From the NCBI RefSeq assembly GCF_022376445.1, contig NW_025954973.1, forward strand, positions 1 to 64,000: a stretch of 64,000 nucleotides of DNA, read 5' to 3'. Numbering within the stretch: position 1 is the first letter of the stretch; every line of letters begins with the position of its first letter. This DNA comes from Fomitopsis serialis. Its lineage: Eukaryota > Basidiomycota > Agaricomycetes > Polyporales > Fomitopsidaceae. The notes under the pieces are model-generated. The model worked only from the letters and a program-made list of their open reading frames with translations, searched no databases and was not told the origin of the DNA. The position numbers were made by a program, and so were the translations under genes. This document shows positions 21,613-33,396 of this stretch, piece by piece.

Positions 21613-23291
21613 TCAGCGTAGCAGGGTGATGCTGACTATGCCGCGGTCAGACCACGGCCGGAGTATGCCACGAAACACGACGTCGATCTTCTGAGCGATG
21701 TCGTCCACATCCGCCTCGCTCTGATCCTGCAGACCGTGTAGGTACCTCACCACCTTGACAGCCCTCAGTGCGTCGAAGCGTCGCTCGCTCATGACTCCGT
21801 GTAGCCCCTGCAAGTCGAGCTGCTTTAGGACAACACCGAGCTCCTCGCCAGCGCCGTCAGGGTAGTAACTTACATTGGCCCTGATTTCGATGTGCTCGAG
21901 CGCACGGCTTTGGACGGTAGAGAGGACGGCGTACAATTCGTCTGCTACTTTGAACCACGCGCTAAGCGCCTTCTCTCCGGCTGCGGGGCTGATTTCATTC
22001 AGCTCAAGTTCCCAGGATTGCATGGCGGTGTTGTGCGACAGGTTGCCATGAGCTACAATTACGTGTTTGAGTTAGCAGCCACGTCTAGCGAGCAAGACAA
22101 CGAGGAGTCTTACAGTCGAGCTCACGCCCGGGGCACCGTTCGTGGTACCGAGTCAAGGATTCTCCTGCCATTTCGAGGACTTCGTTAAGGCTCCGCAGGG
22201 GTTGATCCCACAGCGTGACCGTCAGATCCTCGAGTGAGGCGCAGAGGCTTGAACGCGTCATCCAGTCAAGGACCGTCACCATGAGGTCTGTTTGAACATC
22301 GATATTGAGGTGCCGAAGACGAATGTCGGATGGTGGTTGAAACGGAGAGATCCTCGCGTAGCTGGCAGGACCCCGCTGAACGAGCTTGACGTGTATGGTG
22401 AGGTACGCAAGCCGGGGGAGGGCGCAGATGACCCGCCGCAGCTGTGTGATGTTGCTGAGTATGCATGCATACAGCCTCAGCGACGTGACGGGCTTGAATC
22501 GCGATAGGGCAAGGAAGAACTCTTGATGGACAAAACGAAGCTTCGCAAACTGGATGCGAAGGACGCGTACACCGGGCATCATGCGGACGAGGGCAAGGGG
22601 TACCGCTTGGAGAAAATCAGAGCTCCCCGGGTCACGGTCACCGATATGCCGGGTCTTGTAACTGTCGGCCACTAGCGTACGTGTGGAAGCAAGCCACTTC
22701 TTCACGCGTGGAGACGTGCGACACTGCTTGACCAGAATGTTGAAGGACCTGTGATTTGTAATCCGGACGATTTGGTAGAGGTTTCGCATGGCCCGATGGT
22801 ACCATGCTGTACAGACCAGCGCCGCGGCGGGTAACATGGGTTGGTCCATCTCATCAATTATGAGCTCGAAGATCTCGGATGGGATGCGAGTGGACAGAGC
22901 CAACGGCAGAGCGCCTTGTAGACGAGCATTTCCCGGGTCGTCGTAGCTCCATTTGAATTCGTTGGCACTTGAGTCCTCACCGCTCCGCTCATCGCCACTG
23001 CTCCAAACTTTGTCAATCCGCCCATCGGCTCTCCGTTGCGCGAGTGATACGCATGACACGCCGGCTGAAAGAGAAGGACACTGTATGACAGGAACACATC
23101 AGCTGAACCCCGCGCGATGGAGGAAATGGGGACCTACGTTAGGCTGCAGATCGAATGTCATTCAAGTTATCTAGGTGCCTGTGCTCTAGGATCGCTGTGG
23201 ACGGAGATGCGGCCGTAAGTTGAAAAGCAATGCAAAGTCAAGGGGGATGAGTGAGCGTCGAGGACGTACCGAACCCGTGTATCTGAGTCAT
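21613..23291 (-). CDS. F-box protein F3
   Basis: Intact family member. Exons 23291-23270 (MTQIHGF plus one base), 23064-22114 and 22052-21613. Introns 23269-23065 (GTACGT...TTCAG) and 22113-22053 (61 nt, GTAAGA...TGTAG) keep the frame. Unlike F1, F2 and F6, the triplet aligned with their ATG-GCC-TCG start is ACG, and an ATG 13 bases upstream is used in another phase, matching a different acceptor phase. Domains: F-box LPLALSTRIPSEIFELIIDEM...AALVCTAWYHRAMRNLY; SPRVKKWLAST; leucine-rich middle (RMMPGVRVLRIQ, LRLYACILSNITQLRR, LDWMTRSSLC); and C-terminal LKQLDLQGLHGVMSE and ILRPWSDRGIVSI. The F-box role is known for the family; the target is unknown. No TTAGGG motif was seen upstream. Confidence 0.8.
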
Positions 23292-23299
23292 TGTGAGAT

Positions 23300-23900
23300 G
23301 CTGTACATCTACTCTACAAGAGGCGTCGATAATTTTCACACGGCAGACAATTGGACGAGACAAAGATGACATCTCATTGGCTGAGAGACGAACACCGAGC
23401 GCTGCCCGACCTCTTGAGTCTGACGGGGCGCCCTCAGCCACTGCGCGTTCCTCCTCTGCAAGCTCGGAGGCCCTCGCTCCACACGTTCTGCACAGCGGAC
23501 ACTTTTTCCATATCCATGCAGATGGCTTGAACTTACTTATGCCACTACACTGCCGTCCTTTGCCCGCCTTCGCCACAATAACTCGGCACAAATGGCAGCT
23601 ATACCACCGCCTGTCAAGACTCCATGGAGTGCGCGTCGGCGTGAGGATCGTCAAGCGCAGGAGATGATGAGCCCGACTAGGGATTGAAGTATTGAAGGCC
23701 AAGGGTATGCCAGTCATATTCTCACACTGTACTATCCTCTTAGTGAGCGCTTGAGCGACCGGATGACAGGACACACAAGCAGGCTAGGTCATCCGAGATG
23801 CAGGCTCCCACATACAGATTAGAGGGAAGTAGGCAGAATGTACGTCTTTCTTCCCAGTGGTCTGAAGCACCGGAGTTGACCTTCCCCAGGGTGCAGTCGC
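23300..23900. other. No supported gene
   Basis: Upstream region of F3. Minus-strand Cys-containing frames (KKCPLCRTCGARASELAEE) occur but lack a convincing start or family. Confidence 0.35.
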
Positions 23901-23909
23901 CGTGGTGAC

Positions 23910-25200
23910 ATGAAACGCGATGCGCACGCCGAGCGCGAGCGCGCCGGGCGAATGCCCAGCACGCAGACACGGCCGACGAACGCGCATGGAGCCAGTGGAC
24001 AGGCGGGCGAGCTGGTGCGCAGGTGGGCACACGTGGACGGGCAATCGGATGTGCAAGCAAGTGGATGGGCGGGAGAGCGAGCGGGCGGGCGGGAGAGCGG
24101 GCGGGCGGCAGGCGACAGCGCACACGTCCACCGCCGCCCGTGAGCGTGGTGGCCGAACACCCAGTGCACGCAGACGCGGCCGACGAACGCGAACGCAGGC
24201 ATGCGAGCGGGCAGACAAGTGGGCCACGACATGCACAGCGAGGGCGAGAGCGAGGGGCTGGCGGGCGTGACGTGCAGCAACACAAACTTCAACAGTACAG
24301 GCACAAGACGCACAACGACCACGAGCATGCAGGGCCAATGCCCTGCGTGCAGACACAGCCGACGAACGGATGGTGTGCGCGAGAGCTAAAGAAGGGCATC
24401 GGGGAAAGGTGAGTGCAGACGCACGCGAGCGAGCGCGCTGACTGCAGTCACAGGGCGCGGCGACGTGAAGCACGGCGGGTGACGGCGCGCACGTCAGAGC
24501 GCACCGGGCGAATGCACGTCACGCAAACACGACCGATGAACGGACCACCCGCCGCGTGTGAGCGAAGAACGCGCAAGGGCGAGTAGACGGTGGGCGCACG
24601 GCAACACCACCAACCACTAGCGCGCAGGGCAGAGGTCCCCTGTGCATGCGCGGCCGATGAGCGGACCACAGGTGCGAGCATAGCGGCGAGCAGGAGGAGA
24701 ATGAGTGGAGGGTGAGTGCGGAACCGAGTGGGTGTGGACGCGAGCGAGCGGATGGTGGGCAGACCCCACGCGCTGAGCAAAAGACCAGCAACGGCGACGT
24801 TGTTGGGCAGGCCGGCGCACGCGCAGCACACCGACCGCGAGCATGGAGGGCGAATGCCCAGTACGCAGACACGGCCGATGAACGCGCACGCAGGCAGACG
24901 AGTGGACGGGCGAGCGGGCACACAATCGGTCGGGCGAGCGGGCACACGACCGGACGATGACACACGCATGGCGACCGCGAACTCGCAGGGCGAGCACGCA
25001 AGCCCCGCCGACGAAGGGACTGCGCGAGCGTGAGCGAATGGCAGGGTCGGGGCATGCGCAATGCGCCGACTGCGAACGCACAGGGTGCCCCGCATGCCAA
25101 CACAGCCGACGAGGGCGCCGTGGGTACAGCGAGCAGGCGGGAGTGCGTGAGGATGGCGCGTGAGGGGCGAAGACGGAGGACGGGGAGGACGGCGGGTGCA
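23910..25200. repeat. G-rich array of degenerate repeats
   Basis: Seven degenerate copies of a ~40-bp motif with core GCAGACACGGCCGACGAACG lie at 23946, 24151, 24332, 24506, 24628, 24848 and 25082, spaced 122-234 bp apart. The plus strand is strongly G-rich, with GGGCGGGC runs at 24066-24109 that could form quadruplexes. The long minus-strand open frames here are Cys/Arg/Ala-rich and reflect base composition. I regard it as a decayed minisatellite-like array, not a gene. Confidence 0.55.
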
Positions 25201-25741
25201 GGCAACAAGCCCAAACCCGCGCAGATACTGCCGAGGTAAGTCAACCAGCGGTCCACTGTCGACACCGGCGGTGAACCCGGGCAGGGTATGGGTGCGTAGG
25301 TCGCGGGTCGCGGGTGCGGTATGCGCCCTGCGCTCCCGCGGTGCTACCCGTGCCCATCCTGGCCCCGTTCACTAGCACTAGCCATAGTTTGGATAAAAGA
25401 CGACTTGATCGTAAACGTGCTATGGAATCCGTACTTACATCAATGTTGACTAAACTATTGCAAGCAGAAAAATGCTCGATGAGGCCACGAAGCCGACTCC
25501 CGAAGGGAGGTGGCTGAGTGGCCTTTGCGTACAACGTATACGTCTTCGCGCACAGCAGTACTGGCATATGACTGTTGTGTAGTATAGCTTTGAAGCTGAC
25601 TAGCGCTGACTCCCCGTGCGGCCGAAGGAGGCGGCTGACTTGGAGTGGCCTTCGTACCTCTTCAACGCGCATAGCACTACTGGCATGCAATCATTGATAA
25701 CCTCCAGTCCGTAGCGAAGCACGGGTTTCCGCTAGTATCCA

Positions 25742-25768
25742 TTTGATGGACCGCACGGCGACTGCCGC
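25742..25768 (+). repeat. Solo copy of the F-box upstream block
   Basis: TTTGATGGACCGCACGGCGA and following bases match the block at 710-736, but no F-box gene adjoins it. Confidence 0.4.
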
Positions 25769-26199
25769 GAAAGAACGAGACATGCCCTGCTGCCAGCGTC
25801 CGTCGCCGGCATTTGCCTGTTATGATTATGTTTGGCAATGACCAGTCTGAATTTGCGACACGGACGGGAGGCCAAGTGAAGACCCATAAAGCCCGCGCTC
25901 GAAGCGGAAGTCCGTGCTCCTGAGCTCACTGTAGTCTTCGAGGAAAGCACTGACCGACTTGTCTCTCTGTTCTCGCTTGTACTCATACACGACATCATTG
26001 GTCCGTCCTGCCAGTGCGCAGGCGCGACCAACCATCGACAGCGCATAAATATGTCCGGCGATGCCCAACAACGCGCTATTGACGGCAAAGCTCACGCTCA
26101 ATGCACCACGCTTGATGACTCTCCGGGGCGGGTGATTGTTGCCAACTGGCGACGACTCTATAGGTCTCTGGTCGCTGAACATGACATGTCGCGTTTGCG

Positions 26200-27600
26200 T
26201 TGAAAGAAATCGGCCGACGCTACGTAGCCTGTGAATCGGGTCGAACTCACTGTAGTACTGTAGCTGTCAGAATGCCCTACTCCGTATCGCTTCTCAGGAC
26301 CCCGCGTGCGAACCAACCCGGTCATCGATTCACAATCGAGCGTCGCCAGGGCGCGGCGGTCTGCAGCTGTTGCGTCGGCGAGGGTGCCCGTAGTTTGCCT
26401 CCAAAGATCCAGACTACACACCTCACTCGCAGGACATGTCGACAGAACCGTCTTAACTATAGATTGAGATCTAGCAGGCCTCGCAGGTCGCGGAGTGGAG
26501 CTTATGGACGTCGAGAGGAAAACAGCGTTGGCGCCGTGTTGGTCGACGCTGAGGTTCCTCCAACTCCCGAGTGCCTCTCCCAACTTGAACTTGCCCCAAC
26601 TACAAGAACAAGGATGAGCGTATTTCTCACCTCGGATCTAGGCACGAGCTTCAAAGAGAGGCCAGGTCACGTCGACCCGTCATTAGAGACCTGGGCCAAC
26701 AGAGTGTCAAAGTTGGGGTCGTTCGGTGAGTCGCGCTCGAGTCAACTGAGATCAAATCGTAGACGTACCTATAGCGTCCTTTCGAGCCTTTGCATTCCTA
26801 TTATTTTGTTCCAGTCGAATGCATGAATATTCGATCTGTTTGCTAGCCTTGTAGTCGAGTCGCCCGCGTCGGACGACACCCTGTTTCCAGCTAAGTATGG
26901 CGAGACGTCTCTTGGGTCGCAGGTTTCGCCTCATGGCCGACTTTCAGGTCCCCGAACGTATGTCTGTGTGCAGCTGAGCATCGCTGGTCGCCGCTGAAGC
27001 TGGACGAGTTGAACACCTCGGTCGAGTACATGTGAGAAGGCAAACGTAGTACTTGTGGGGGACAGTGGTGGAATGGGACAAAGAACGCCAGGATGGGCCC
27101 TCCCTTCATCGATGCGTACGGCCGCGTCTCCTCTTCGACAATAGGAAGAGAATGCTACGTGTACGTATCTCGCACGACGAAATGCAAGAAGTAAACCAGC
27201 ATTATGCTGAACATCGGACGCCATGCTGGTTCGTGCGGATACACGCTCAGACCCAGTGAGCTGAGCAGCGGTGAGAGTTCAACGTTCAGGTATCAACAGG
27301 GCATCGACGACGCACCGAGACTATGCGCCATTTGAGTGTTTGAGATGTGCTGTGCCAGAGGATTTGATGAGCCGCATGCCTAACCGCCGTAACAGGACAT
27401 CCGAGTTGGGCTGCGAGCGTTCGTCGGGATGCCGGACTTCTCGACAAGAATGTGACTGTTCTAGACCACGGCCAGTCTGTGTGCTGTCTAGTTCTGCAAC
27501 TCGTACGTACGAGCCTGAGAAGTTGTTGAAGCGGCTATCCTCTCGTCTAGTCTTGTTGCAATCGAGGCTAACGTTCTCGTGACGATCCTTCAAGGAGATT
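26200..27600. repeat. Mixture of decayed duplicated blocks
   Basis: 26205-26340 matches the reverse complement of about 56030-56170 (GCCGACGCTACGTAGCC, GTCGAACTCACTGTAG). 26875-27010 matches 2325-2475 in direct orientation and about 62600-62740 inverted (TGTTTCCAGCT, CGCCGCTGAAGCTGGACGAG). A solo F-box upstream block lies at 27363-27389. No gene is supportable. Confidence 0.5.
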
Positions 27601-27805
27601 AGCCACCAGCTGTCGTCGCTCGCATGCCATACATTGGTCTTTAGGCCTTAGGGCCGTATTCATTCCGAAGCGACGGGAACGCAGAACACCGACGTCGCTA
27701 CATCATCATCATCAAGGCTACTCCTTTCCACAGTGAGAAAAGCATGACATTCGTCGAGGCAATTAAACGGTACCTCGTTCTCGATACATATTCCATACAC
27801 CAAAC

Positions 27806-29201
27806 TCATCCCCACAGAGCTTCCGCGTCAACCTCCCTCGGGCCCCCAGGCCGTCCTTGATCCTGCCCGTTTCCCTGCGGTTGGCTATCCTGGTCCGGCG
27901 GGAGCGCGATGCGGCCCTCGCGCCGTCCGCGCAGGCGTATCCACAACCAGGACACCACAAGACCGAGCGGGTGGGCGATTGTGAAGAGCACGCAGGTGAG
28001 CTATCGACAATCGGGGGTCAGCGTGGGGTGACTACGGAGTGAGAGAGGAGGAGGTATACCCAGACAGGCATGGGCTTCGGCTGTCGGCTCCATACCGACG
28101 CGCACATCCAGGCTGCGGATATGCACCAGACGACGTCACGCCTGATGACGACGACCAGCAGGCCTGCGGACAGCGTTAGCGACGGTTCAAAGCGACGTGC
28201 GGAGAGGCTGTGGCGTACCAACGAGGTTCACGCCGAGCATGATGATGAAGCCTGGCCATTGATGCCGTGCGTAATGCTGAGGCTCGCCAGGTGAGAACGT
28301 CCATCCGAGGGCCACACTAGATGATTAGAGTATGAATCAGTGTAACGGAAAGTGGCGCGGTGGCGATGCTTACAAGAGCGTATAAGGGAACATGATCATG
28401 AATGGCCAGATCATGAACGCCCGTACGGGCGCATGGATGAACAGTACATCGAATGGTCTGAGAAAGTAACGCGGTTAGTTCGATTTCGCAGACGAGGGGA
28501 ATATACGTACCTGGACCACGTCGGCCTATGGTATACGAGTAGAACGAGGTTGGCGTAGAGCAACAACACGAACAAAATGCCTTGTGCCACCGTCGCGACG
28601 ACGAAGGCTTGCAGAACCTGTGAAGCCTCGATGTCGAGTCACAACACAGATCGGAGGTAGTACTCACCCAGGCTATAGCCCAACCGGCCATCACCCAGTT
28701 CGCAATCACAAGCGGCATGCCCACACCCTTCACCATCGCCGCCTACGCCGCATATACTTTAGCATCGCCATCCACGCGTCACTTTCTGCAGGCGCACCTT
28801 GGTTTCTGGTTTTCGTGCAAACACGAGCAGGACGCAGTAGCCTAGTTGGCCAATATAGACGAGCGTGACATAGATGGAAATGAGGCTCTGGTTCGGAGCG
28901 ATAGTCGCTGGGTATAGCTTCGATATCTCGCCTATACGCAAGTCACAATGGCGCATACATGAGCATTCAAAACAAATTCCAAGAGGAATACCTGACGTAC
29001 TAAGACCCGGAGTCAGTATCGTACTGCATACCATCACCGTCGCGATGTTGATGAGTAGCGAGAGCGGGGTGAGCACTTGCAGCCTGTCCGCCGAGCGTGA
29101 GTCTCGCGGTGCTGAGGCATGTGGTGACTTGCTCACCGTATCAGCGCGAGGTAGTCTCTCACTGCCGGATGAGAGGTGTCGATGGGTAGGTTCTCCATCA
29201 T
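27806..29201 (-). CDS. Multi-spanning membrane protein, nine exons, one apparent frameshift
   Basis: Exons: 29201-29137, 29083-29032, 28991-28798, 28742-28668, 28617-28511, 28457-28374, 28316-28219, 28163-28060 and 28000-27806, with GT-AG introns of 40-59 nt. It starts MMENLPIDTSHPAVRDYLAL and runs through at least six hydrophobic spans: LTPLSLLINIATVM, SLISIYVTLVYIGQLGYCVL, MPLVIANWVMAGWAIAW, VVATVAQGILFVLLLYANLV, FIIMLGVNLVGLLVVVI and VLFTIAHPLGLVVSWLWI. It ends in a hydrophilic tail (ALPPDQDSQPQGNG). I think it is a fungus-specific integral membrane family of unknown function, possibly DUF1774-like, but am not certain. Exon 3 has 194 nt and changes frame near 28935 (VCAIVTC then KLYPATIAPNQ), one base short of a multiple of three, so it is either a sequence error or a young frameshift. 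Its neighbour RCF1 is divergent across 574 bp. Confidence 0.7.
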
Positions 29202-29775
29202 GTCTCAACAGACTTGAGTACGCGTCTCCGGGATTGCCGAAGGATGCGCGGGTATTAGAGTGTCTGTGGACAGGATTTGAACCAGTTCGCGCGTCGAGGT
29301 GAGCGTTGGAGGCAAGCTAAGTATGTTGCGCTGCCCCATGTTGGGGACGCGTCTTGTTGGGCTGCAAGTGGTGGCAAAGAGGGACGCGGCGCGCATGATG
29401 ATGTCACCGAGGTACGCCTAGCCAGCGCCTAGCATCGCTGTGGCGGCCCCGGCTGGTCCCGGACCCGGCCCGGGAAGTCCCGGGACTCGCGGCGCCGTAC
29501 CTACCATATGCGGAAGCTACCTCTGTACCGTATTGCGATCGTCATTCGGGAAGTGCTCTCCATGGCCAACTCACGACCAATCCTCTGCTCACATCTCGGC
29601 TTTCTGGCTTGGCTAGGGCTGTCGCATCTGCGGAAGCTAGCTTAAGGCTAGCGCTGTACGCCGCCGGAGGACCTGGCTTCTACCGGCCGCCTTCGTGCTC
29701 GGAGGCTCCACTCTCAGCATACATAAGCACGGCAGGCTGCGACTTCTGAGCCCCCTTCGACCTATTCGTACAACG
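29202..29775. promoter_or_regulatory. Divergent intergenic region between the membrane-protein gene and RCF1
   Basis: Contains a palindromic GC box (CCCGGGAAGTCCCGGG, about 29476-29491) and two copies of TGCGGAAGCTA (about 29510 and 29630), 120 bp apart. No coding frame is supported. A role in shared control is inference. Confidence 0.35.
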
Positions 29776-30335
29776 ATGAGCTCGCGACCACTTTCAAACA
29801 CTGCGGACCATCCAGGCCTCTACATTGTGGATGGCGTTATCGTGCAAGAGACGTGGAGCGGCAAGTTCGCGCGCAAATTCAAGGAGAACCCATTCGTGCC
29901 CATCGGTGCGTCTCGCTCGCGGATAGTGGAAGTCTCGTTGCTGAGGATTCTACAGGGACCACCGCCACCGTCGTTGCTCTCGTCATGTCCTTCATCAAGA
30001 TGCGGAAGGGCGAGTCGCTGAGTATGAACTACTGGATGCGGGCGCGTGTCGGCCTGCAAGCGTCGACCGTCGCTGCTCTCGCGATCGGGGCATACGCTCT
30101 CGGACAGACAAAGCAGCAGAAGGAGGCCCGCGCGCAGGCGGAGAACGAGACGGTGCTCGAGAAGGCGGCGCAAGAGCGCGCGGAGTTCCACGAACGGCTG
30201 AAGGCGGCGGAGGAGGCGCAGCGGCTGGAGGACGAGATGAACGCGAAGTCGAGCAAGTGGACTGGTGTGTTCGGAAGCGGGAAGGGTGTGGCTCGCGAGG
30301 CGCAGGCGAAGGAGCCCGCAGAGTCCAAGAAGTAG
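29776..30335 (+). CDS. RCF1: HIG1-domain protein, respiratory supercomplex factor 1 homologue
   Basis: Exons 29776-29905 and 29956-30335, intron 50 nt (GTGCGT...TACAG), giving 169 residues. Residues about 27-100 match the HIG1 domain: ETWSGKFARKFKENPFVPIG, first membrane span ATVVALVMSFIKMRKGES, the family motif MRARVGLQ, and second span ASTVAALAIGAYALG. A charged, Ala/Glu-rich coiled segment (QKEARAQAENETVLEKAA) follows. Rcf1 proteins sit in the inner mitochondrial membrane and stabilise complex III-IV supercomplexes and cytochrome oxidase. The start ATG is in a good context and no upstream in-frame ATG is seen. Oddity: after the stop TAG (30333-30335) the same frame stays open for over 80 codons with coding-like sequence (see findings). 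Confidence 0.85.
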
Positions 30336-30560
30336 CCGACACCGTCTGAAGTGTCGAGCGTGTCGGCGGGTGCAGCCGCAAGTATGCATGCGCCTGCTAC
30401 GCAGAGCGCTCTGTCGTCCGCTCCTGCAGGTGTGGACAAGGTTAGCGCGCCGATGGCGGACGCGCCAGGGAAGAGCGGCTGGCGATCGTGGGTGGGTGGG
30501 TCAGAGAAGAAACCTTATTTAGGCTGGCGGAAAGCACGCCAGGTAAAGGTAGACCATTGT
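30336..30560 (+). other. Open frame continuing past the RCF1 stop codon
   Basis: In frame with RCF1 and directly after TAG-C, the reading continues PTPSEVSSVSAGAAAS...ADAPGKSGWRSWVGGSEKK. The GKSGWRSWVGGS segment echoes the SSKWTGVFGSGKG just before the stop. It could be a readthrough extension or a C-terminus cut off by a recent nonsense change. Confidence 0.4.
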
Positions 30561-30619
30561 ACTTTGTATATTCGTCCGACGCGATCGACACTCTTCCTTC
30601 TCAGCGACAGATGAATCTG

Positions 30620-32260
30620 TTATCCTCGCCCGATATATCTGCCGCATGTGCGTTAGTTCTCGATGCTCCTCGATCATCCTCCGTACAGCGTCTTCCAGCC
30701 GGCGTGAGTTTCTGTGTTCCGCTCTACTGTCGCACCTTACTGAATAGGCATCCAGGTTCCTCGGACGTGCTTCGCTGCGCCTTGTTGGCGAGTCGTTGCG
30801 CTCAGGATCCGGGGTCTCACTCAGTCTTGCCCGCCCCGGGATTTGAAGGACGAGCGTTGAACTGACTCGAAAGAACGTCCAACCGCTCATGGCCATTTTT
30901 CTTGCGACATCTTCATATGACATCCCTGCCAATCCATCCCGTACAGCGCTGTCGTCATGACTTTAAGGCATTCGAGCCGTCCCTCATACCGTGTCGTACT
31001 CCACCACCGAGGGCGCCTCACCGCGACGAAAGTAAGGGCTATCGTTCCTTTGGAGGCGTTGAGCCAAGGAGAGACATACCGATGCCCATTGCATCACTAC
31101 ATACTAACTGGCATTTAAGCGCTCCCAGATGTTTTTCTCGCGCCAGATGAAGCTCACTCATCACCGACAGATGTTCCTGCAACAACTGCTCACGCGCCTT
31201 GTTGTCGAATACTGATCCACTCACGAGAAGATACCGAGAATATCAAAGTCCAGTTGTACAAGTTAGGCTTCTTGCTCGCACCTGGAAGCCTCGCAGTTTA
31301 CGCTCGCGTCCGGACTGTGCGTACGTCTCCTCACACGTGTCCTGAATCTACGTCTCATTTGATTGAATCGAGTAATTCCCAGACGCGCTTCCCGTCTCGT
31401 TTCCCGGTAGCCGTGTTCAAGGACTCGAAGATAGTACGGCAACTCGCCGCACCCAAGTTCCCAACGCCGAGAGATGACAGCGGTGGCGGACGTGAGTGAA
31501 ACTTTCAGCGCGGACAGTTGTGTGTCTCACTTTAACACGCAGCATAACTTATGGGCATCCTGATGCTCAAAAACTGCACAGGCGGTGGTCACGAATTGTT
31601 ACCGCCACTAGTGATCGGGACAGGGCCAGAGAGATATCTCGCACGCGGAGGTTCGTCTGGCTATCGTCGTCTCACTGGCACCGCACATATCGACATTGCG
31701 TAGACCGCAGTGGTCGTAATGGTCTGCTCTAGCTGACGAGGGAGATAATTTTCAGTGTTGATTCTTTAGATGTCGCGTCGACGAGATCGGGCAGACTCTG
31801 AGAACGTGCTTGAAGTCAGGAGCACGGACGCCTGCTTCAATTTCTACGGCCTCACGACGTCGGCCGTGGTCTCTCGTCGTAGACTCAGGCAGCACTACTC
31901 ACAACATAAAAAGCATTTAGTTGCAAAGGCCCACGGTCGTGTTCCCTCGAGTCCGGAGTCTTTACTTACGAACGCTGGCAAGTCATAGTCACGGATGATG
32001 GCAAGCTGTGGCACAGCATCTCCCCAAGTCCTCAAATACGATCCGGATGTGCTTCCCTCTAAGCACCCTCGCTTCTCGCGCCTGCGCCCGCGCCTTCTTC
32101 CTCCACCCCCACGGCACTCCACTCACGGCTGCACTACTGATCACAGACATCGGTGCCGTCCCGTAGGACGCAACTGTGTCTGCATGGCGTCCGATAGTCA
32201 TTCTAGCGGTTCGTCCCTTCCGTTGCGTGACACAGACTGATGCGTTTGTGTAGTGTTCTT
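30620..32260. other. No supported gene
   Basis: Short frames only. One minus-strand stretch (31224-31039, REQLLQEHLSVMSELHLARE) looks helical, but I cannot connect it to a gene. The last ~80 bases are upstream sequence of the F-box pseudogene. Confidence 0.35.
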
Positions 32261-32269
32261 CCCTTTCCG

Positions 32270-33030
32270 CCGAAGATGTGTCATGCGCACCCGTCGCGCA
32301 ACGGGTTGCCGATGGACTGGTTGACCATGAACCGACAGCTGCGCAACCATATGCTGATCAACAAGGCCACGGTGGTTCGAGGAACCTGTCTCTTTTCAAG
32401 GCACCTTGCCACGGGTCCTTGCCATTCGCATCCCTCTCGAGATCGTCGCGTTCGTCATCGACGCCATGAATCAACCCGCATTGGCTGCCGCGGCGCTGGT
32501 CTGTGCAGCGTGGAACCCCCGGGCTATGCGCAACCTCTACCGGACCGTCGATATCTACAGCCGCAGACGCTTCGACATCAAGCAGTGTCACACGTATCCA
32601 CGCGTCAAGCAGTGGCTACCACGCACGAGCTAGTTGCCGGAGAGGACGAGGGCGAAGACGGCAGCGTAGACTCCTTGTCTGGCAAACAGAGGAAGAACAG
32701 TCATCGCTTCCTTCAAGCGCTACCCCTTGCCCTCGTCCGTGCGCTGCCTGGCGTGCGCATCCTCCGTATCCAATCGGGAGAGCTTTGTTTCACCCAGATT
32801 TCTTCCTTGCCCTGTCGCGGTTCCAATCCATCAGTTCATTAGATTTGACGCTGTGCACGTTGAACAACGTCCAACAGCTATGTCGGATCGTCTGTGCGTT
32901 CCCTCGGCTCACAGATCTCACCCTGTAGGTCGTCGATCTCGCTCAGCACGCGTCTGCCAGCTATGCGGGAGCCACGCCTTTCCAGCTAACATCTGGCTGT
33001 AGCATACGTCTCCGGTACCTCAGCATTGAT
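32270..33030 (+). pseudogene. F-box family pseudogene at 32.3 kb
   Basis: The family is recognisable in pieces in different frames: CAPVAQRVADGLVDHE (compare F3 CVSLAQRRADGRIDK), then after a shift near 32398 QGTLPRVLAIRIPLEIVAFV and AALVCAAWNPRAMRNLY, then VKQWLPRTS-stop at 32631. After a further shift come FLQALPLALVRALPGVRILRI, then FFLALSRFQSISSLDL and LCRIVCAFPRLTDLTL-stop. At least three frameshifts or stops occur and the C-terminal half is missing. The following 33.05-33.4 kb holds nothing I recognise. Confidence 0.75.
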
Positions 33031-33396
33031 TCCCGAACTCCGTCGAGCTGCTGCTATGTGATAGGAACGATACGTATCCACTATGATGCTGTAGTTCTAT
33101 TCAAGTCGTCAGCGTCATATCCACTTCCCTTCGGTCGTCCATTCTGGATGGTACACAGCTGCGTGACTAATGCTGTCTTAGCAAGCTGTTCAGGTCCGCG
33201 GCAGTCATGGCATCGTCACGCCAACTCGGATGCAGACATCGCGCTGTATGGCGAGTCTCGGTTTCATATCCGAGCGTTCGTACAGCGCAGCCTGCGGTGA
33301 TCATACCAGGTAACGTAGTACGCACCGTCGCTTCCCAGCTTTGCTAATTTTATCTCGCATACTCGCGTTGCTCGCATCACAAGTTAGGTTTGAAGT

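Noticed and set aside
23740..25265. Several long minus-strand open frames (149-248 codons)
   Set aside because: Cys/Arg/Ala/Pro-rich, overlapping in several frames, and lying on a G-rich repeat array; open because of base composition.
25826..26182. Minus-strand 118-codon frame with a hydrophobic stretch
   Set aside because: No true start, no family resemblance, and it lies in decayed duplicated sequence.
28908..28937. A 30-nt intron to repair the frame of the membrane-protein gene
   Set aside because: Too short for a fungal intron and it does not restore the frame.
29250..29302. Possible tRNA because of GGATTTGAACC
   Set aside because: No acceptor stem or D-arm can be folded around it. No tRNA or rRNA gene was found anywhere in the window by eye.
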